From NCBI RefSeq assembly GCF_014204895.1, contig NZ_JACHMF010000001.1:4898001-4962000 (forward strand): a stretch of 64,000 bases of DNA. Direction: 5' to 3'. Below are positions 1 through 10,091 of the stretch, in pieces. The position numbers and the translations under genes are program-made. Under the pieces are notes generated by a model. The model searched no databases. It saw only the letters and a program-made list of their open reading frames with translations, and was not told the origin of the DNA. Each line of letters begins with the position of its first letter. The first letter of the stretch is position 1. This stretch comes from Paractinoplanes abujensis. Lineage in GTDB: Bacteria; Actinomycetota; Actinomycetes; Mycobacteriales; Micromonosporaceae.

Positions 1-250
1 CGAGCGCGCGCGAGAAGGCCTCGCCGAGCGTGATCGCGGTGTCCTCCATGGTGTGGTGCGCGTCGATCTCGAGGTCGCCCTCGGTGCGCACCGTGAGGTC
101 GAAGCCGCCGTGCCGGGCGAGCTGGTTGAGCATGTGGTCGTAGAAGCCGACGCCGGTGCTCAGGTCGCCCTTACCGGTGCCGTCGAGGTCGATCTCGACG
201 AGCACCTTGGTCTCGTTGGTGACGCGCTCGATGCGCGCGGTGCGGCTCAC
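1..250 (-). CDS. hisB: Imidazoleglycerol-phosphate dehydratase, N-terminal part (cut by window edge)
   Basis: Only the first ~83 codons lie in the window; the 3' end is beyond position 1. The translation carries the HisB signature: a conserved strand with ETKV and DLDGTG, then GVGFYDHML, then [11 protein letters not shown], whose His and Glu residues bind the catalytic manganese. HisB dehydrates imidazoleglycerol phosphate to imidazoleacetol phosphate, and the next gene upstream (hisC) uses that product. The GTG start at 250 overlaps the hisC stop in a GTGA junction, so translation is probably coupled. Completeness of the 3' part cannot be judged. Confidence 0.93.
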   Translation of the reverse strand, partial: MSRTARIERVTNETKVLVEIDLDGTGKGDLSTGVGFYDHMLNQLARHGGFDLTVRTEGDLEIDAHHTMEDTAITLGEAFSRAL

Positions 251-1311
251 TTCAAGGCCTCCAAGAATGCATCGGTCTCAGCCGGGGTTCCCGCGGTCAC
301 GCGCAGCCAGCCCGGCAGGCCGACGTCGCGGATGAGCACACCGCGGTCGAGCAGCCGCTGCCAAGCGATTTTCTGATCGCCACCCACCTCGAACAGCACG
401 AAGTTGGCGTCGCTGTCGGCCACCTTGACGCCGCGATCGCGGAGCGTGGTGACGATGCGGTCACGCTGCTGCTTGATCGCCTCGACGGTGGCCAGCAGAG
501 CGTCGCGCTGGGCCAGGGCGGCCCGCGCGGCGGCCTGCGTGAGGGCGGACAGGTGATAGGGCAGCCGCACCAGCTGCACGGCGTCGACCACGGCGGGGTC
601 GGCGGCGAGATAGCCCAACCGGCCCCCGGCGAAGCCGAACGCCTTGCTCATCGTGCGGGTGACCACCAGGCGCGGGTGGCCCGGCAGCACGGTCAGCGCG
701 CTCGGGGTGCCGGGGCGGGCGAACTCCGCATACGCCTCGTCGACGATCACCATGCCGCGCGCCGCTTCCAGCACGGCCGCGACCACCTCGGGGTCGAGCG
801 CCGTGCCGGTCGGATTGTTCGGCGAGCACAGGAAGATCAGATCGGGATCGTGCTCCTCGATCTGGGCCACCGCGGCCGCCGGGGTCAGCCCGAAGTCGGG
901 GTCGCGCAGCGCGCCCACCCACCGGCTGCCCGTGCCCTGGGCCAGCAGCGGGTGCATCGAATAGGACGGGCCGAAGCCGAGCGCTGTGCGGCCGGGGCCC
1001 GCGAACGCCTGCAACAGCTGCTGCTGGATCTCGTTGGAGCCGTTCGCGGCCCAGGTGTTGGCCCCGGTCAGCCCGTGCCCGAGATACCCGGCGAGGTCGG
1101 CCCGCAGCGCCACCGCGTCCCGGTCGGGATAGCGGTTGAGCTCGTGCAGCTCGGCCTGCACGGCCTTCGCGATCGCGTCGACCACCGCATCGGGCAGCGG
1201 ATACGAATTCTCGTTGGTGTTGAGCCGGACCGCGACGTCGAGCTGCGGAGCCCCGTACGGGGTCTTGCCCCGCAGATCGTCACGGATCGGCAGGTCGTCG
1301 ATGGTGGTCAC
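247..1311 (-). CDS. hisC: Histidinol-phosphate aminotransferase
   Basis: A 354-residue fold-type I PLP aminotransferase that converts imidazoleacetol phosphate to histidinol phosphate. Visible hallmarks are NTNENSYP near the N-terminus, CSPNNPTG for PLP/substrate binding, VDEAYAEF, and TRTMSKAFG, which contains the Schiff-base lysine. Length is normal for HisC. The GTG start at 1311 overlaps the hisD stop (GTGA), and an upstream extension of the frame would run far into hisD, so this start is preferred. It lies between hisD and hisB, the common actinobacterial order hisD-hisC-hisB. Confidence 0.96.
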   Translation of the reverse strand: MTTIDDLPIRDDLRGKTPYGAPQLDVAVRLNTNENSYPLPDAVVDAIAKAVQAELHELNRYPDRDAVALRADLAGYLGHGLTGANTWAANGSNEIQQQLLQAFAGPGRTALGFGPSYSMHPLLAQGTGSRWVGALRDPDFGLTPAAAVAQIEEHDPDLIFLCSPNNPTGTALDPEVVAAVLEAARGMVIVDEAYAEFARPGTPSALTVLPGHPRLVVTRTMSKAFGFAGGRLGYLAADPAVVDAVQLVRLPYHLSALTQAAARAALAQRDALLATVEAIKQQRDRIVTTLRDRGVKVADSDANFVLFEVGGDQKIAWQRLLDRGVLIRDVGLPGWLRVTAGTPAETDAFLEALK

Positions 1312-2615
1312 GGGAACCTCGCCTTCACCGCGTCGCCGTGCGCGGGCAGATCCTCGGCGTTGGCCAGGGCGACCACGTGACCGGAGACGTCGCGCAGCGC
1401 CTCCTCGGTGTATTCGATGACGTGCACGCCCCGCAGGAACGACTGCACCGACAGGCCCGACGAGTGCCGCGCGCAGCCACCGGTGGGCAGCACGTGGTTG
1501 GAGCCGGCCGCGTAGTCGCCCAGCGACACCGGCGACCAGGCCCCGACGAAGATTGCGCCGGCGTTGCGGACCCGCAGGGCCCACTCGCGCGCGTTGCGGG
1601 TCTGGATCTCGAGGTGCTCCGCCGCGTAGGCGTCGACCACGCGCAGACCCTGCTCGAGGTCGTCGACCAGCACGATGCCGGACTGCTCGCCGGCCAGCGC
1701 GGTCTGCACCCGGGCGGCGTGTTTCGTGCTCGCCACCTGGCGCACCAGCTCGGTGTCGACCGCCGCGGCCAGCGCCTCGGAGTCGGTGACCAGCACACTC
1801 GCCGCGAGCGGGTCGTGCTCGGCCTGGCTGATCAGGTCGGCCGCCAGGTGCCGAGGGTCGGCCGAGTCGTCGGCCAGGATCGCGATCTCGGTCGGACCGG
1901 CCTCGGCGTCGATGCCGACGGCGCCGCGCAGCATGCGCTTGGCCGCGGTGACCCAGATGTTGCCCGGGCCGGTGATCACGTCGACCGGCTCGCAGCGGTC
2001 GGCCTCGTCGATGCCGTCGGAGCCGTAACCCAGCATGGCGATCGCCTGGGCGCCGCCGACCGCGTAGACCTCGGTCACACCGAGCAGCGCGCACGCCGCC
2101 AGCACCCGGGCGTCGGGCAGGCCGCCGTTCTCCTTCTGCGGCGGGCTGGCCACGACCAGCGACTCGACCCCGGCCTCCTGCGCGGGCACCACGTTCATGA
2201 CCACGGTGGACGGATAGACCGCGAGGCCGCCGGGCACGTAGAGCCCGACGCGGCGCACCGGGATCCAGCGCTCGGTGACCGTGCCGCCGTCGACGACCTG
2301 GGTGGTCACGTCGGTGCGGCGCTGGTCGGCGTGCACCTTGCGGGCCCGCTCGATCACCACTTCGAGAGCCGCCCGCACCTCCGGCTCGAGCGTCTCGGCG
2401 GCGGCGGTGATCGCGGCCGCGGGCACCCGCAGCCGGTCGAGGGTCACGCCGTCGAACCGCTCGGTGGCCTCGCGGATCGCGGAGAAGCCATGCTGATGGA
2501 CCGCCTCGACGACCGGGCGGATCTGCTCGACAGCCTGGGAGACGTCGAGCTGGGCACGGGGCAGCAGGCCGCGCGGGTCACGGGAGGAGCCGCGCAGGTC
2601 GATCCGATTCAGCAC
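1308..2615 (-). CDS. hisD: Histidinol dehydrogenase
   Basis: A 435-residue NAD-dependent, zinc-containing enzyme that oxidises histidinol to histidine in the last two steps of the pathway. Family motifs are present: GLYVPGG, the [13 protein letters not shown] loop, AGPTEI, and SQAEHDPLA with the zinc-site Gln/His pair. Length is typical. The GTG start at 2615 has no Shine-Dalgarno sequence, but a TAGAAT -10-like hexamer ends 8 nt upstream of it, so the mRNA may be leaderless. It is the first gene of the his operon here and is divergent from the LON-domain gene at 2755. Confidence 0.96.
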   Translation of the reverse strand: MLNRIDLRGSSRDPRGLLPRAQLDVSQAVEQIRPVVEAVHQHGFSAIREATERFDGVTLDRLRVPAAAITAAAETLEPEVRAALEVVIERARKVHADQRRTDVTTQVVDGGTVTERWIPVRRVGLYVPGGLAVYPSTVVMNVVPAQEAGVESLVVASPPQKENGGLPDARVLAACALLGVTEVYAVGGAQAIAMLGYGSDGIDEADRCEPVDVITGPGNIWVTAAKRMLRGAVGIDAEAGPTEIAILADDSADPRHLAADLISQAEHDPLAASVLVTDSEALAAAVDTELVRQVASTKHAARVQTALAGEQSGIVLVDDLEQGLRVVDAYAAEHLEIQTRNAREWALRVRNAGAIFVGAWSPVSLGDYAAGSNHVLPTGGCARHSSGLSVQSFLRGVHVIEYTEEALRDVSGHVVALANAEDLPAHGDAVKARFP

Positions 2616-2622
2616 GTCGCCA

Positions 2623-2645
2623 ATTCTAGGCGGAGGCCCCGACAG
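2623..2645 (-). promoter_or_regulatory. Candidate hisD promoter, RecA-NDp-like spacing
   Basis: On the minus strand CTGTCG (2645-2640) is followed after 11 nt by TAGAAT (2628-2623). The transcription start would fall at or next to the hisD GTG at 2615. The 11-nt gap is that of the RecA-NDp/PafBC consensus, but the first T is missing and his genes are not classic damage genes. The -10 is more certain than the regulation. Confidence 0.4.
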
Positions 2646-2720
2646 AACCGGCGCCGCCGCAGGCGGGCCCGAGGCGTGAGATGACGAACACCACTCGCGT
2701 GGCGACGCGGGCGCGACGGG

Positions 2721-2748
2721 TTGACCATGGAGGGGCTACCGATAGTCT
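2721..2748 (+). promoter_or_regulatory. Promoter of the LON-domain gene (leaderless)
   Basis: TTGACC at 2721-2726, a 16-bp spacer and TAGTCT at 2743-2748 form a good sigma-70-type promoter. Transcription would start about 7 nt downstream, at the GTG start codon at 2755, so the mRNA is probably leaderless. No Shine-Dalgarno sequence is seen at the usual distance. Confidence 0.55.
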
Positions 2749-2754
2749 GAATCG

Positions 2755-3462
2755 GTGAGCAATCGGTTGCCGGTGTTCCCGCTGGGTACGGTGCTCTTCC
2801 CCGGCCTGGTGCTGCCCCTGCACATCTTCGAGGAGCGCTACCGCACGCTCGTGCGCGAGCTGGTGGCCAGCCCCGAGGACGGGCCGCACGAGTTCGGGGT
2901 GGTGACGCTGCGCCGCGGAGCCGAGGCGCCCGGGCCCGAGGGAGCCGACGGCCCGGCCCCCGAGGCGGCCCCGATCGTGGTCGACGACCTCTACCCGACG
3001 GGCTGCACGGCCGAGTTGCGGCAGGTCACCGAGCTCGACGACGGCCGTTACGACATCATCACGGTCGGACGGCGGCGGTTCACGCTCAAGGACGTCCGCC
3101 AGGGTGACGAGCCTTACCTGACGGCCGACGTCGAGTGGCTGCCCGAGGAGTCCCCCGACGACCTGGCCGAGCTGCTGGCGCCGCGGGCCCTGGCCGCCTT
3201 CCGGGGCTACCTGGAGCTGCTGCGCCCCGACTCCGAGGTGCTCGACGCCGTCCCCGGCGACGCCACCGTGCTGTCCCACCTGATCGCGGCCACGGCCCAG
3301 CTCACCACCGACGAACGCCAGCTGCTGCTCTCCGCGCCCGACACCGCGACCCGGCTGCGCACCGAGCTCAAGCTGCTCAACCGCGAGTCGGGTCTGCTGG
3401 CCCGGGTGCGAGCGGTGCCGGTGCCGCTGAGCGACCTGGCCCGCCCGGCCAGCCCCAACTAG
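2755..3462 (+). CDS. LON substrate-binding domain protein
   Basis: A 235-residue protein whose first ~200 residues are the Lon N-terminal (PUA-like) domain, recognisable from LPVFPLGTVLFPG followed by LPLHIFEERYR, and later GRYDIITVGRRRF. It lacks the AAA+ and Ser-Lys protease domains of Lon, so it is a stand-alone substrate-binding-domain protein. Such proteins are widespread in actinobacteria, and their function is poorly known. The GTG start at 2755 directly follows the predicted -10. It is a single-gene unit, divergent from hisD and followed by a repeat-rich gap. Confidence 0.85.
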   Translation: MSNRLPVFPLGTVLFPGLVLPLHIFEERYRTLVRELVASPEDGPHEFGVVTLRRGAEAPGPEGADGPAPEAAPIVVDDLYPTGCTAELRQVTELDDGRYDIITVGRRRFTLKDVRQGDEPYLTADVEWLPEESPDDLAELLAPRALAAFRGYLELLRPDSEVLDAVPGDATVLSHLIAATAQLTTDERQLLLSAPDTATRLRTELKLLNRESGLLARVRAVPVPLSDLARPASPN

Positions 3463-3919
3463 CCGGCCCGGCCGCCGGCCCCGCCCCGGCCGATGTGCAC
3501 GTGCTGCGGATCGCCGGCACCGAGCCGGCAGCCCGACCGTGCTTGAGCCCCTTCCCGCCCGCGATCCGGCCCGTCCAACACCCACGCGACGCGCCCAGCC
3601 CGCCGGAGCCGAGAGCCGGCCCGACCCGCCCGACACCCACCCGACGCGCCCGGTCACGCCCGAGCCGAGGGCCGGCCCGACTTGCACGGCCAGCCCGACA
3701 CCCACACGACGCGCCCAGCCCGCCGGAGCAGAGCCGGCTCGACCCGCCCGACACCCCCCCGACGCGCCCGGTCACGCCGAGCCAAGCCGCACGGCCAGCC
3801 CGACTCGCACGGCCAGCCCGACACCCACACGACGCGCCCGGTCACGCCGAGCCGAGAGCCGGCCCGACTCGCACGGCCAGCCCGGCACCCGCACGACGCG
3901 CCCGGAGTCGAGGCCGGCC
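3463..3919. repeat. Degenerate tandem-repeat intergenic region
   Basis: This 457-bp gap between two convergent genes is very C-rich on the plus strand. It is built from degenerate copies of a ~50-70 bp unit containing ACGGCCAGCCCGAC, a CACCCACACGACGCGCCC-like core and GTCACGCCGAGCC. The ACGCGCCC core recurs about six times. Open frames through it give only Pro/Ala/Arg-rich translations with no family resemblance, so I treat it as non-coding. Confidence 0.7.
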
Positions 3920-4783
3920 CTACCCGCGTGGCTCGGCCGGCCGCTCAGCGTGCGGATAACCGTCGCCCGGGTTGCTGCCAGGCTGGTGAGGGCCGGCGCC
4001 GTAATAGCCGGGGCCGGCCGCGTCCGGGCCGGGATAGCCGGGCCCGGATTGGTCCGGGCCGGGATAACCGGCGTCCGGGTTGTTGGGGCCGTAGCCCGGC
4101 TTGGCGCCCGGCTGGTCGAGGTCGGGGTCGTTGGACCAGCCGGCCATCAGCGTCAGCACGATCGCCGCGGCGAAGGCGGGCACCAGCGTCGGTCCGAGCG
4201 AGTGCACCTCGGGCGGCGCCATGTAGGTCGCGCCCTGCTGGGCCGTTTCGATCCAGCTCTCGTAATCGGAGCGGCCGATCAGCTCACCCACCCGGGGAGC
4301 CACCAGCCAGCCCGCCCCGAGCGTGCCCAGCACCACGCTGAGCAGCAGGAAAGGCCCCCGGTCGCGACGCAGCAGGAACCAGGCGGCGATCGCCACGAGC
4401 AGACCGAACCCGAGGCCGAGCAGCGTGAACAAGCCGTCGGCGGCGACGAACTCCTCGGGCGACGGGTCGTTGATCACGACTCCGGATTGGCCGGCGTCGA
4501 TCACCGGCACCGAGGGGGCCAGCGCGCGCCAGAGCAGGCCCAGCGGGCCACCGAGCACGACGATGACCAGGAAGCTCACGACGGCGACCGTGAGTGTGCG
4601 CTTCCAGGGCCGGTGCGACGACATCCCCGGGTTCCACGCCCGGCCGAAGAGACCCCGCTGCTCGACTGGCCCGGCCGGATGTGCGAGCTCGTAACCCGCG
4701 CCGTAGCCGTAGCCGACGGCACTGGTTTCGGGTGCCGGGCGCTCGCCGGGCTGGTGCGGCGCCGGTTCCTGACTCGCGTTCAC
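3920..4783 (-). CDS. Uncharacterised membrane protein with Gly/Pro/Tyr-rich tail
   Basis: A 287-residue protein I do not recognise with certainty. The N-terminal ~60 residues are hydrophilic. A hydrophobic segment (around 63-85) is followed by an extracytoplasmic stretch of ~30 residues, two close hydrophobic helices, a second loop (with SDYESWIETAQQG) and a fourth helix. The last ~65 residues are a low-complexity tail of repeated GYPGPD-like units. Four-helix membrane proteins of this kind occur in actinobacteria next to dnaE (possibly DUF2567-like; not verifiable here). It lies just downstream of dnaE1, on the same strand. Confidence 0.75.
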   Translation of the reverse strand: MNASQEPAPHQPGERPAPETSAVGYGYGAGYELAHPAGPVEQRGLFGRAWNPGMSSHRPWKRTLTVAVVSFLVIVVLGGPLGLLWRALAPSVPVIDAGQSGVVINDPSPEEFVAADGLFTLLGLGFGLLVAIAAWFLLRRDRGPFLLLSVVLGTLGAGWLVAPRVGELIGRSDYESWIETAQQGATYMAPPEVHSLGPTLVPAFAAAIVLTLMAGWSNDPDLDQPGAKPGYGPNNPDAGYPGPDQSGPGYPGPDAAGPGYYGAGPHQPGSNPGDGYPHAERPAEPRG

Positions 4784-4838
4784 CCTACGATCCTGCCAGG
4801 TGCCGGGGCCCGCCGTTCACCATGCCGGGTCACGAACG

Positions 4839-7800
4839 TCAGCCCACCGCGGACGGGCCGAGGATCATTTTGAGGTCGGCCCGCAGCGCCGGGGTCGGCG
4901 CGACCCGCACCGCGCCCAGCCGCAGCACCGTCGTGCGGCTGCCGTTCTGCAGGTGAACGTGCACCTCGGAGTCGCCCGGGTGGCTGGTCAGGATCTCCTT
5001 CAGCTCCGAGACCAGCGGCGGCGTGCACCGGGTGATCGGCATGGTCAGCGTGACCGGCTTGCTGTCGGGGTTGTGGCTGATGTCGGGCAGCGACATGTCC
5101 ATCGCCATGATGCGCGGGGTGTCGTCGCGCCGGTCGACCCGGCCCTTGACCACCACGATCGCGTCCTCGGCGATGAACTGGCCGATCACCTCGTAGGTGT
5201 TCGGGAAGAACAGCGCCTCGACCCCGCCGGCCAGGTCTTCGAGGGTGGCCGAGGCCCAGGCCCGGCCCTGCTTGGTGATGCGGCGCTGCACGCCGGTGAG
5301 GATGCCGGCCAGCGTGACGACCTGGCCGTCGGGCACCGAGCCCTCCTCGTTGAGCGCGGCGATCGTGGTGTCGGCCGCGTTGTGCAGCAGCTGCTCGAGC
5401 CCGGCCAGGGGGTGGTCGCTGACGTAGAGGCCGAGCATTTCGCGCTCGAACGCCAGCTTGTCGCGCTTGTCCCACTCGGAGTCGCCGATCGGGGGCATGG
5501 CCACCGTGGCCGCGCTGCCGCCCTCGGTGTCGCCGAACGCCCCGAACAGGTCGAACTGGCCGGCCGCCTCGTTGCGCTTGACGTCGGCGTACGCGTCGAT
5601 GGCCTCGGCGTGCACGGCGAGCAGGCCCTTGCGGCTGTGCCCCATCGAGTCGAACGCGCCCGCCTTGATCAGGGATTCAATCGTCTTCTTGTTGCAGGCG
5701 ACGGCATCCACCTTGGACAAGAAGTCGTAGAAGTCCTGATACTCGCCCTTCTCGGTGCGGCAGCGGGCGATCGCCTCGACGACGTTGTTGCCGACGTTGC
5801 GCACCGCGGCCAGGCCGAACCGGATGTCCTTGCCGACCGGGGTGAACGGGCCCGCGGACTGGTTGACGTCGGGCGGGAGGACCTGGATGCCCATGCGCCG
5901 GCACTCGGCCAGATACATCGCCATCTTGTCCTTGTCGTCGCCGACGCTGGTCAGCAGACCACCCATGTATTCGGCCGGGTAGTGCGCCTTGAGATAGGCC
6001 GTCCAGTAGGAGACCAGCCCGTACGCCGCGGAGTGGGCCTTGTTGAACGCGTAGCCCGCGAAGGGGACCAGCACGTCCCACACCGCCTGGATGGCTTCCT
6101 TGGAGTATCCGTGGTCGAGGCAGCCCTGCTGGAACGGGCCGAACTCCTTGTCCAGGATCTCCTTTTTCTTCTTACCCATGGCGCGGCGCAGCAGGTCGGC
6201 CTGGCCGAGGCTGTAACCGGCGAGGATCTGCGCGGCGCGCTGCACCTGCTCCTGATAGACGATCAGCCCGTACGTCGGTTCGAGGATCTCGCGCAGCGGC
6301 TCCTCGAGCTCGGGGTGGATCGGCGTGATGTCCTGCAGCTTGTTCTTGCGCAGCGCGTAGTTGGTGTGCGACTCGACGCCCATCGGGCCCGGACGATACA
6401 GCGCCAGGACGGCCGAGATGTCCTCGAAGTTGTCGGGCTTCATCAGGCGCAGCAGCGACCGCATGGGGCCGCCGTCGAGCTGGAACACGCCGAGCGTGTC
6501 GCCGCGGGCCAGCAACTCGTACGCCGCCTTGTCGTCCAGCGGCAGCGCCAGCAGATCGAGGTCGAGGTCGTGGTTGAGCTTGATGTTCTTGACCGCGTCG
6601 TCGAGGATCGTCAGGTTGCGCAGGCCCAGGAAGTCCATCTTGAGCAGGCCGAGCGTCTCGCACGTGGGGTAGTCGAACTGCGTGATGATGACGCCGTCGG
6701 AGGCGCGCCGCATCAGCGGGATGTGGTCGATGATCGGCTCGGCCGACATGATGACGCCTGCGGCGTGCACCCCGGTCTGCCGGATCAGGCCCTCGATGCC
6801 GCGCGCGGTGTCGATCACCTTTTTGACGTCGGGATCGGTCTCGTAAAGCGTGCGGACCTCGCCGGCCTCGCTGTAGCGCTTGTGCTCCTTGTCGAAGATG
6901 CCGGAGAGCGGGATGCCCTTGCCCATGACGTCGGGCGGCAACGCCTTGGTGATCCGGTCGCCGACCGCGAACGGGTAGCCCAGCACACGGGCCGAGTCCT
7001 TGATCGCGGCCTTGGCCTTGATCGTGCCGAAGGTGGCGATCTGGGCGACCTTGTCGTCGCCCCAGCGGTCGGTCACGTATTTGATGACCTCACCCCGGCG
7101 GCGCTCGTCGAAGTCGATGTCGACATCGGGCATCGAGATGCGCTCGGGGTTGAGGAATCGCTCGAAGATCAGGCCGTGCGGCAGGGGGTCGAGGTCGGTG
7201 ATGCCCATCGCGTACGCGATCAGGGAGCCCGCGGCCGAGCCGCGGCCGGGGCCGACCGCGATGCCGTTGCGCTTGGACCACTGGATGAAGTCGGCGACCA
7301 CCAGGAAGTACGCCGGGAAGCCCATCGAGATGATCACGCCGAGTTCGTATTCCGCCTGCTTGACGTGGGTCTCGGGGATGCCGTCGGGGAACCGGTTGCG
7401 CAGGCCTTCGAACGCGACGTGCCGGAAGTACTCCTCTTCGGTGTAACCGTCGGGGATGGGGAACCGGGGCATGAGGTTCTTGAAGGTGAACATCCCCTCG
7501 GTGTCCACCTTCTCCGCCACGAGCAGCGTGTTGCGGCAGCCCTCCTGCCATGCCTCGGACGAGTCGACCGCGCGCATCTGGTCGGCCGATTTCACGAAGT
7601 AACCCGCGCCGTCGAAGCGGAACCGGTTGGGGTCGGCCACGTTGCTGCCGGTCTGCACGCACAGCAGCACGTCGTGGGCCGAGGCCTGTGCCTCGTGCGT
7701 GTAGTGGGAGTCGTTGGTGACCAGGGGCGGAATGCCCAGTTTCTGCCCGATCTCGAGCAGGCCGTCCCGGACCCGCTTCTCGATGGACAGGCCGTGGTCC

Positions 7801-8372
7801 ATGATCTCGAGGAAGTAGTTGTCCTTGCCCAGGGCTTCCTGATAGCGCGCGGCCGACTTGAGCGCCTCGTCGAACTGGCCGAGCCGCAGGCGGGTCTGCA
7901 CGGCGCCGGACGGGCAGCCGGTGGTGCCCATGATGCCCTCGGCGTGCTCGGCGATGATGTCGAAGTCCATGCGCGGGTACTTACCGAGCTGGCCCTCGAT
8001 CGAGGCGCGCGAGTTGAGCCGGAACAGGTTCTTCAGGCCGACCGCGTTGCGGGCCCACATGGTCATGTGGGTGTAGGCGCCGTTACCCGAGACGTCGTCG
8101 CTCTTCTGCTCGGGACGGCCCCATTTGACGCGGCTCTTGTTGTCCCGCGAGTCGGGCGCGACATACGCCTCGACGCCGATCACCGGGATCACCCCGGCCG
8201 ACGTGGCCTGGGTGTAGAAGTCGTAGGCCCCGTGCATGTTGCCGTGGTCGGTGATCGCCGCGGCCGGCATGCCCAGCCGCTTGGCCTCGGCCAGCAACTC
8301 TTTGACCCGGGCCGCCCCGTCGAGCATCGAATACTCGGTGTGCACGTGGAGATGCACGAACGAGTCAGACAC
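4839..8372 (-). CDS. dnaE1: DNA polymerase III alpha subunit (replicative)
   Basis: A 1177-residue C-family replicative polymerase. The N-terminal PHP domain starts with [13 protein letters not shown] (residues 7-19). The palm has [10 protein letters not shown] (374-383) and the catalytic motif [11 protein letters not shown] (415-425) with its acidic triad. A C-terminal OB-fold region ([19 protein letters not shown]) is also visible. Length matches actinobacterial DnaE1. The GTG start at 8372 is preceded by AAGGGGG, and a promoter-like site lies 50 nt upstream. A second, mutagenic homologue (dnaE2) sits at 55433, so this window holds both C-family polymerases. Confidence 0.97.
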   Translation of the reverse strand: MSDSFVHLHVHTEYSMLDGAARVKELLAEAKRLGMPAAAITDHGNMHGAYDFYTQATSAGVIPVIGVEAYVAPDSRDNKSRVKWGRPEQKSDDVSGNGAYTHMTMWARNAVGLKNLFRLNSRASIEGQLGKYPRMDFDIIAEHAEGIMGTTGCPSGAVQTRLRLGQFDEALKSAARYQEALGKDNYFLEIMDHGLSIEKRVRDGLLEIGQKLGIPPLVTNDSHYTHEAQASAHDVLLCVQTGSNVADPNRFRFDGAGYFVKSADQMRAVDSSEAWQEGCRNTLLVAEKVDTEGMFTFKNLMPRFPIPDGYTEEEYFRHVAFEGLRNRFPDGIPETHVKQAEYELGVIISMGFPAYFLVVADFIQWSKRNGIAVGPGRGSAAGSLIAYAMGITDLDPLPHGLIFERFLNPERISMPDVDIDFDERRRGEVIKYVTDRWGDDKVAQIATFGTIKAKAAIKDSARVLGYPFAVGDRITKALPPDVMGKGIPLSGIFDKEHKRYSEAGEVRTLYETDPDVKKVIDTARGIEGLIRQTGVHAAGVIMSAEPIIDHIPLMRRASDGVIITQFDYPTCETLGLLKMDFLGLRNLTILDDAVKNIKLNHDLDLDLLALPLDDKAAYELLARGDTLGVFQLDGGPMRSLLRLMKPDNFEDISAVLALYRPGPMGVESHTNYALRKNKLQDITPIHPELEEPLREILEPTYGLIVYQEQVQRAAQILAGYSLGQADLLRRAMGKKKKEILDKEFGPFQQGCLDHGYSKEAIQAVWDVLVPFAGYAFNKAHSAAYGLVSYWTAYLKAHYPAEYMGGLLTSVGDDKDKMAMYLAECRRMGIQVLPPDVNQSAGPFTPVGKDIRFGLAAVRNVGNNVVEAIARCRTEKGEYQDFYDFLSKVDAVACNKKTIESLIKAGAFDSMGHSRKGLLAVHAEAIDAYADVKRNEAAGQFDLFGAFGDTEGGSAATVAMPPIGDSEWDKRDKLAFEREMLGLYVSDHPLAGLEQLLHNAADTTIAALNEEGSVPDGQVVTLAGILTGVQRRITKQGRAWASATLEDLAGGVEALFFPNTYEVIGQFIAEDAIVVVKGRVDRRDDTPRIMAMDMSLPDISHNPDSKPVTLTMPITRCTPPLVSELKEILTSHPGDSEVHVHLQNGSRTTVLRLGAVRVAPTPALRADLKMILGPSAVG

Positions 8373-8405
8373 CCCGGGCCCCCTTAAGTTGTGTGGACCC
8401 GAGCG

Positions 8406-8428
8406 ACTCTAGCTGGACCCTCCGACAA
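8406..8428 (-). promoter_or_regulatory. RecA-NDp/PafBC-type promoter of dnaE1
   Basis: On the minus strand TTGTCG (8428-8423), GAG, an 8-nt spacer and TAGAGT (8411-8406) fit the published mycobacterial RecA-NDp consensus tTGTCRgtg-N8-TAnnnT, apart from the weakly conserved gtg. Predicted transcription starts near 8399, giving a ~27-nt leader with an AAGGGGG ribosome-binding site. The match is read from sequence; damage induction is inferred. Confidence 0.55.
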
Positions 8429-8448
8429 GAACGAGGGCTACACGCGTG

Positions 8449-9909
8449 TCATTCGGCGAACGGCTCGATCATGACCGAGGCCGCCTTGAGCCACGCCGTA
8501 CGGGTCTCCTGCTGAAGATCCGCGTACTCGATCGAGGAGCCGACCTCGAGCGCCTGGTCGTAGGGCACGATCGCGACCGCCCGGGTGCGGGTGGCGAAGT
8601 GCTTGGCGAAGTCGTTGAGCAGCGGCAGCGGGCCCGGCGAGGGGCAGGAGATCAACGTCACCGCGTTGGAGACCAGGTCGCCCATGCCGCTGTCGTCGAG
8701 CACGTCGAGCATCCAGTCGGCGGTGAACGCGGCGTCCTCACGGGGCACCGTGGTGATCACGAGCTGATCGGCCTGGCGCATGACGGTCTGCCAGTTCACG
8801 CTCTCGACGTTGTTGCCGGTGTCGACGCAGATCACGTCGTGGGTGCGGCGCAGCAGATCCATCACCCGGCGCACGGTGGCCTGGTCGAGGCGGGCCGCGA
8901 AGCGCGGATTCTCCTCGCCCGCGAGCACGTCGTACGACCCGTCGGAGGCGTGCCGCAGGTAGCCGTCGAGCTCCTGCAGCAGCCCGTCGCCGTGCAGATT
9001 CTCGATCTGCATCAGGTCGGCCAGCAGATGCTTGATCGTGCGGGCGTGGCGGGCGCTGCCGGCGCGCAGGCCGAGCGTGCCGCGCAGCTCGTTGTCGTCC
9101 CACGCGAGCACACCGCGGCCGCGGACGCTGCCGATGGTGGCCGCGGCCAGCACGGTCGCCGTGGTCTTGTGCACGCCGCCCTTGGGGTTGGCGAAGGCCA
9201 GCACGCGGGGCTTGCCGAGCTTGCGCCGCATCACCGCGACCGCGCGCTCGAGCTCGTCGTCGGCGCGGCCCTGCCGCCACTCGATGCGCGCCGGGGCGGG
9301 CGAGGTGGGCTGCGGGGCGACCGGCTGCTGCACCGGCATCATGGGCGGCTGGTGCACGGGCATGACCGGCGGCTGCGGCCCGGGCCGGACCGGCGCCACC
9401 GGGGCGGCCGACCCCCGCACCTGCGGATAGTCGCGGCCGGGAGGCGGGGCCGCGGGCGGGCGAGCCGACGGGCTGAAGAAACTGTGCGGCTCCTCGACCG
9501 GCGGGGCCGCGGGCGGCGGGGGCGGCGGGACCGCGGCGCGGCGGCCGCCTCCGTTGAGCTCGGCGGGCCGGGGCGGCTCGGCCTGGCGGCCCTGCCAGCG
9601 CGGGTCGAGCGGGTTGATCGGCCGCTGCGGCATCGGGCGCGGCTCGGGCTGGGCGGCCTCGGGCGGCGGCGGCTGCTCGTAACGGCCGGCACCGTACTGC
9701 CCGCGGCCGTCGAGCGGGTTGACCGGGCGGCGGGTCGGCAGCGGCTGCCCGTACTGCTGGGCGGACGGTTGCTGGCCGGGCTGGGCCTCACGCTCCGGGT
9801 CGGACTGCTCCTCGGCCTGGCGGGAACCGTGCCGGGCGCGATCGAGCAGCGCCCGCCAACGCGGGGCTGGTTCCGCAGGCCGGCCCCAGCCGGTCTCGGT
9901 CCCGTCCAC
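8449..9909 (-). CDS. ParA/MinD-like ATPase with proline-rich N-terminal tail
   Basis: A 486-residue protein. The first ~220 residues are Pro/Gly/Gln-rich and probably disordered. The rest is a ParA/MinD-type ATPase with a deviant Walker A, NPKGGVHKTTA, in which His replaces the usual Gly before Lys. WDDNELRGTLGLR and DVICVDTGNNVES follow. This architecture resembles actinobacterial EspI/MinD-like proteins linked to secretion or polar localisation. The start at GTG 9909 is chosen because GGGAGG (9922-9917) sits 7 nt upstream; a GTG 18 nt further out lacks one. It lies just upstream of dnaE1, but dnaE1 has its own promoter. Confidence 0.85.
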   Translation of the reverse strand: MDGTETGWGRPAEPAPRWRALLDRARHGSRQAEEQSDPEREAQPGQQPSAQQYGQPLPTRRPVNPLDGRGQYGAGRYEQPPPPEAAQPEPRPMPQRPINPLDPRWQGRQAEPPRPAELNGGGRRAAVPPPPPPAAPPVEEPHSFFSPSARPPAAPPPGRDYPQVRGSAAPVAPVRPGPQPPVMPVHQPPMMPVQQPVAPQPTSPAPARIEWRQGRADDELERAVAVMRRKLGKPRVLAFANPKGGVHKTTATVLAAATIGSVRGRGVLAWDDNELRGTLGLRAGSARHARTIKHLLADLMQIENLHGDGLLQELDGYLRHASDGSYDVLAGEENPRFAARLDQATVRRVMDLLRRTHDVICVDTGNNVESVNWQTVMRQADQLVITTVPREDAAFTADWMLDVLDDSGMGDLVSNAVTLISCPSPGPLPLLNDFAKHFATRTRAVAIVPYDQALEVGSSIEYADLQQETRTAWLKAASVMIEPFAE

Positions 9910-10091
9910 GGCTCGTCCTCCCTGCACAATGCTTTCGGTATGCCCACGGCTTTCGGTGTGCCCACGCCCGGGCTCCTCGCCCCTGACAGGCTACGGAGCC
10001 AACCCCGTTCGGGCCACTGCCCGTTCGGAACGACCGCGGCCCCCATCGGCCACATCACCGGCGGACGAAGAAACTAACGTCCGGGCCGGGT

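Noticed and set aside
4800..8387. A 1195-codon open frame on the plus strand opposite dnaE1
   Set aside because: It is a codon-composition shadow of dnaE1 in a high-GC genome; the translation is His/Arg/Val-rich with no family match, and dnaE1 is unmistakable.
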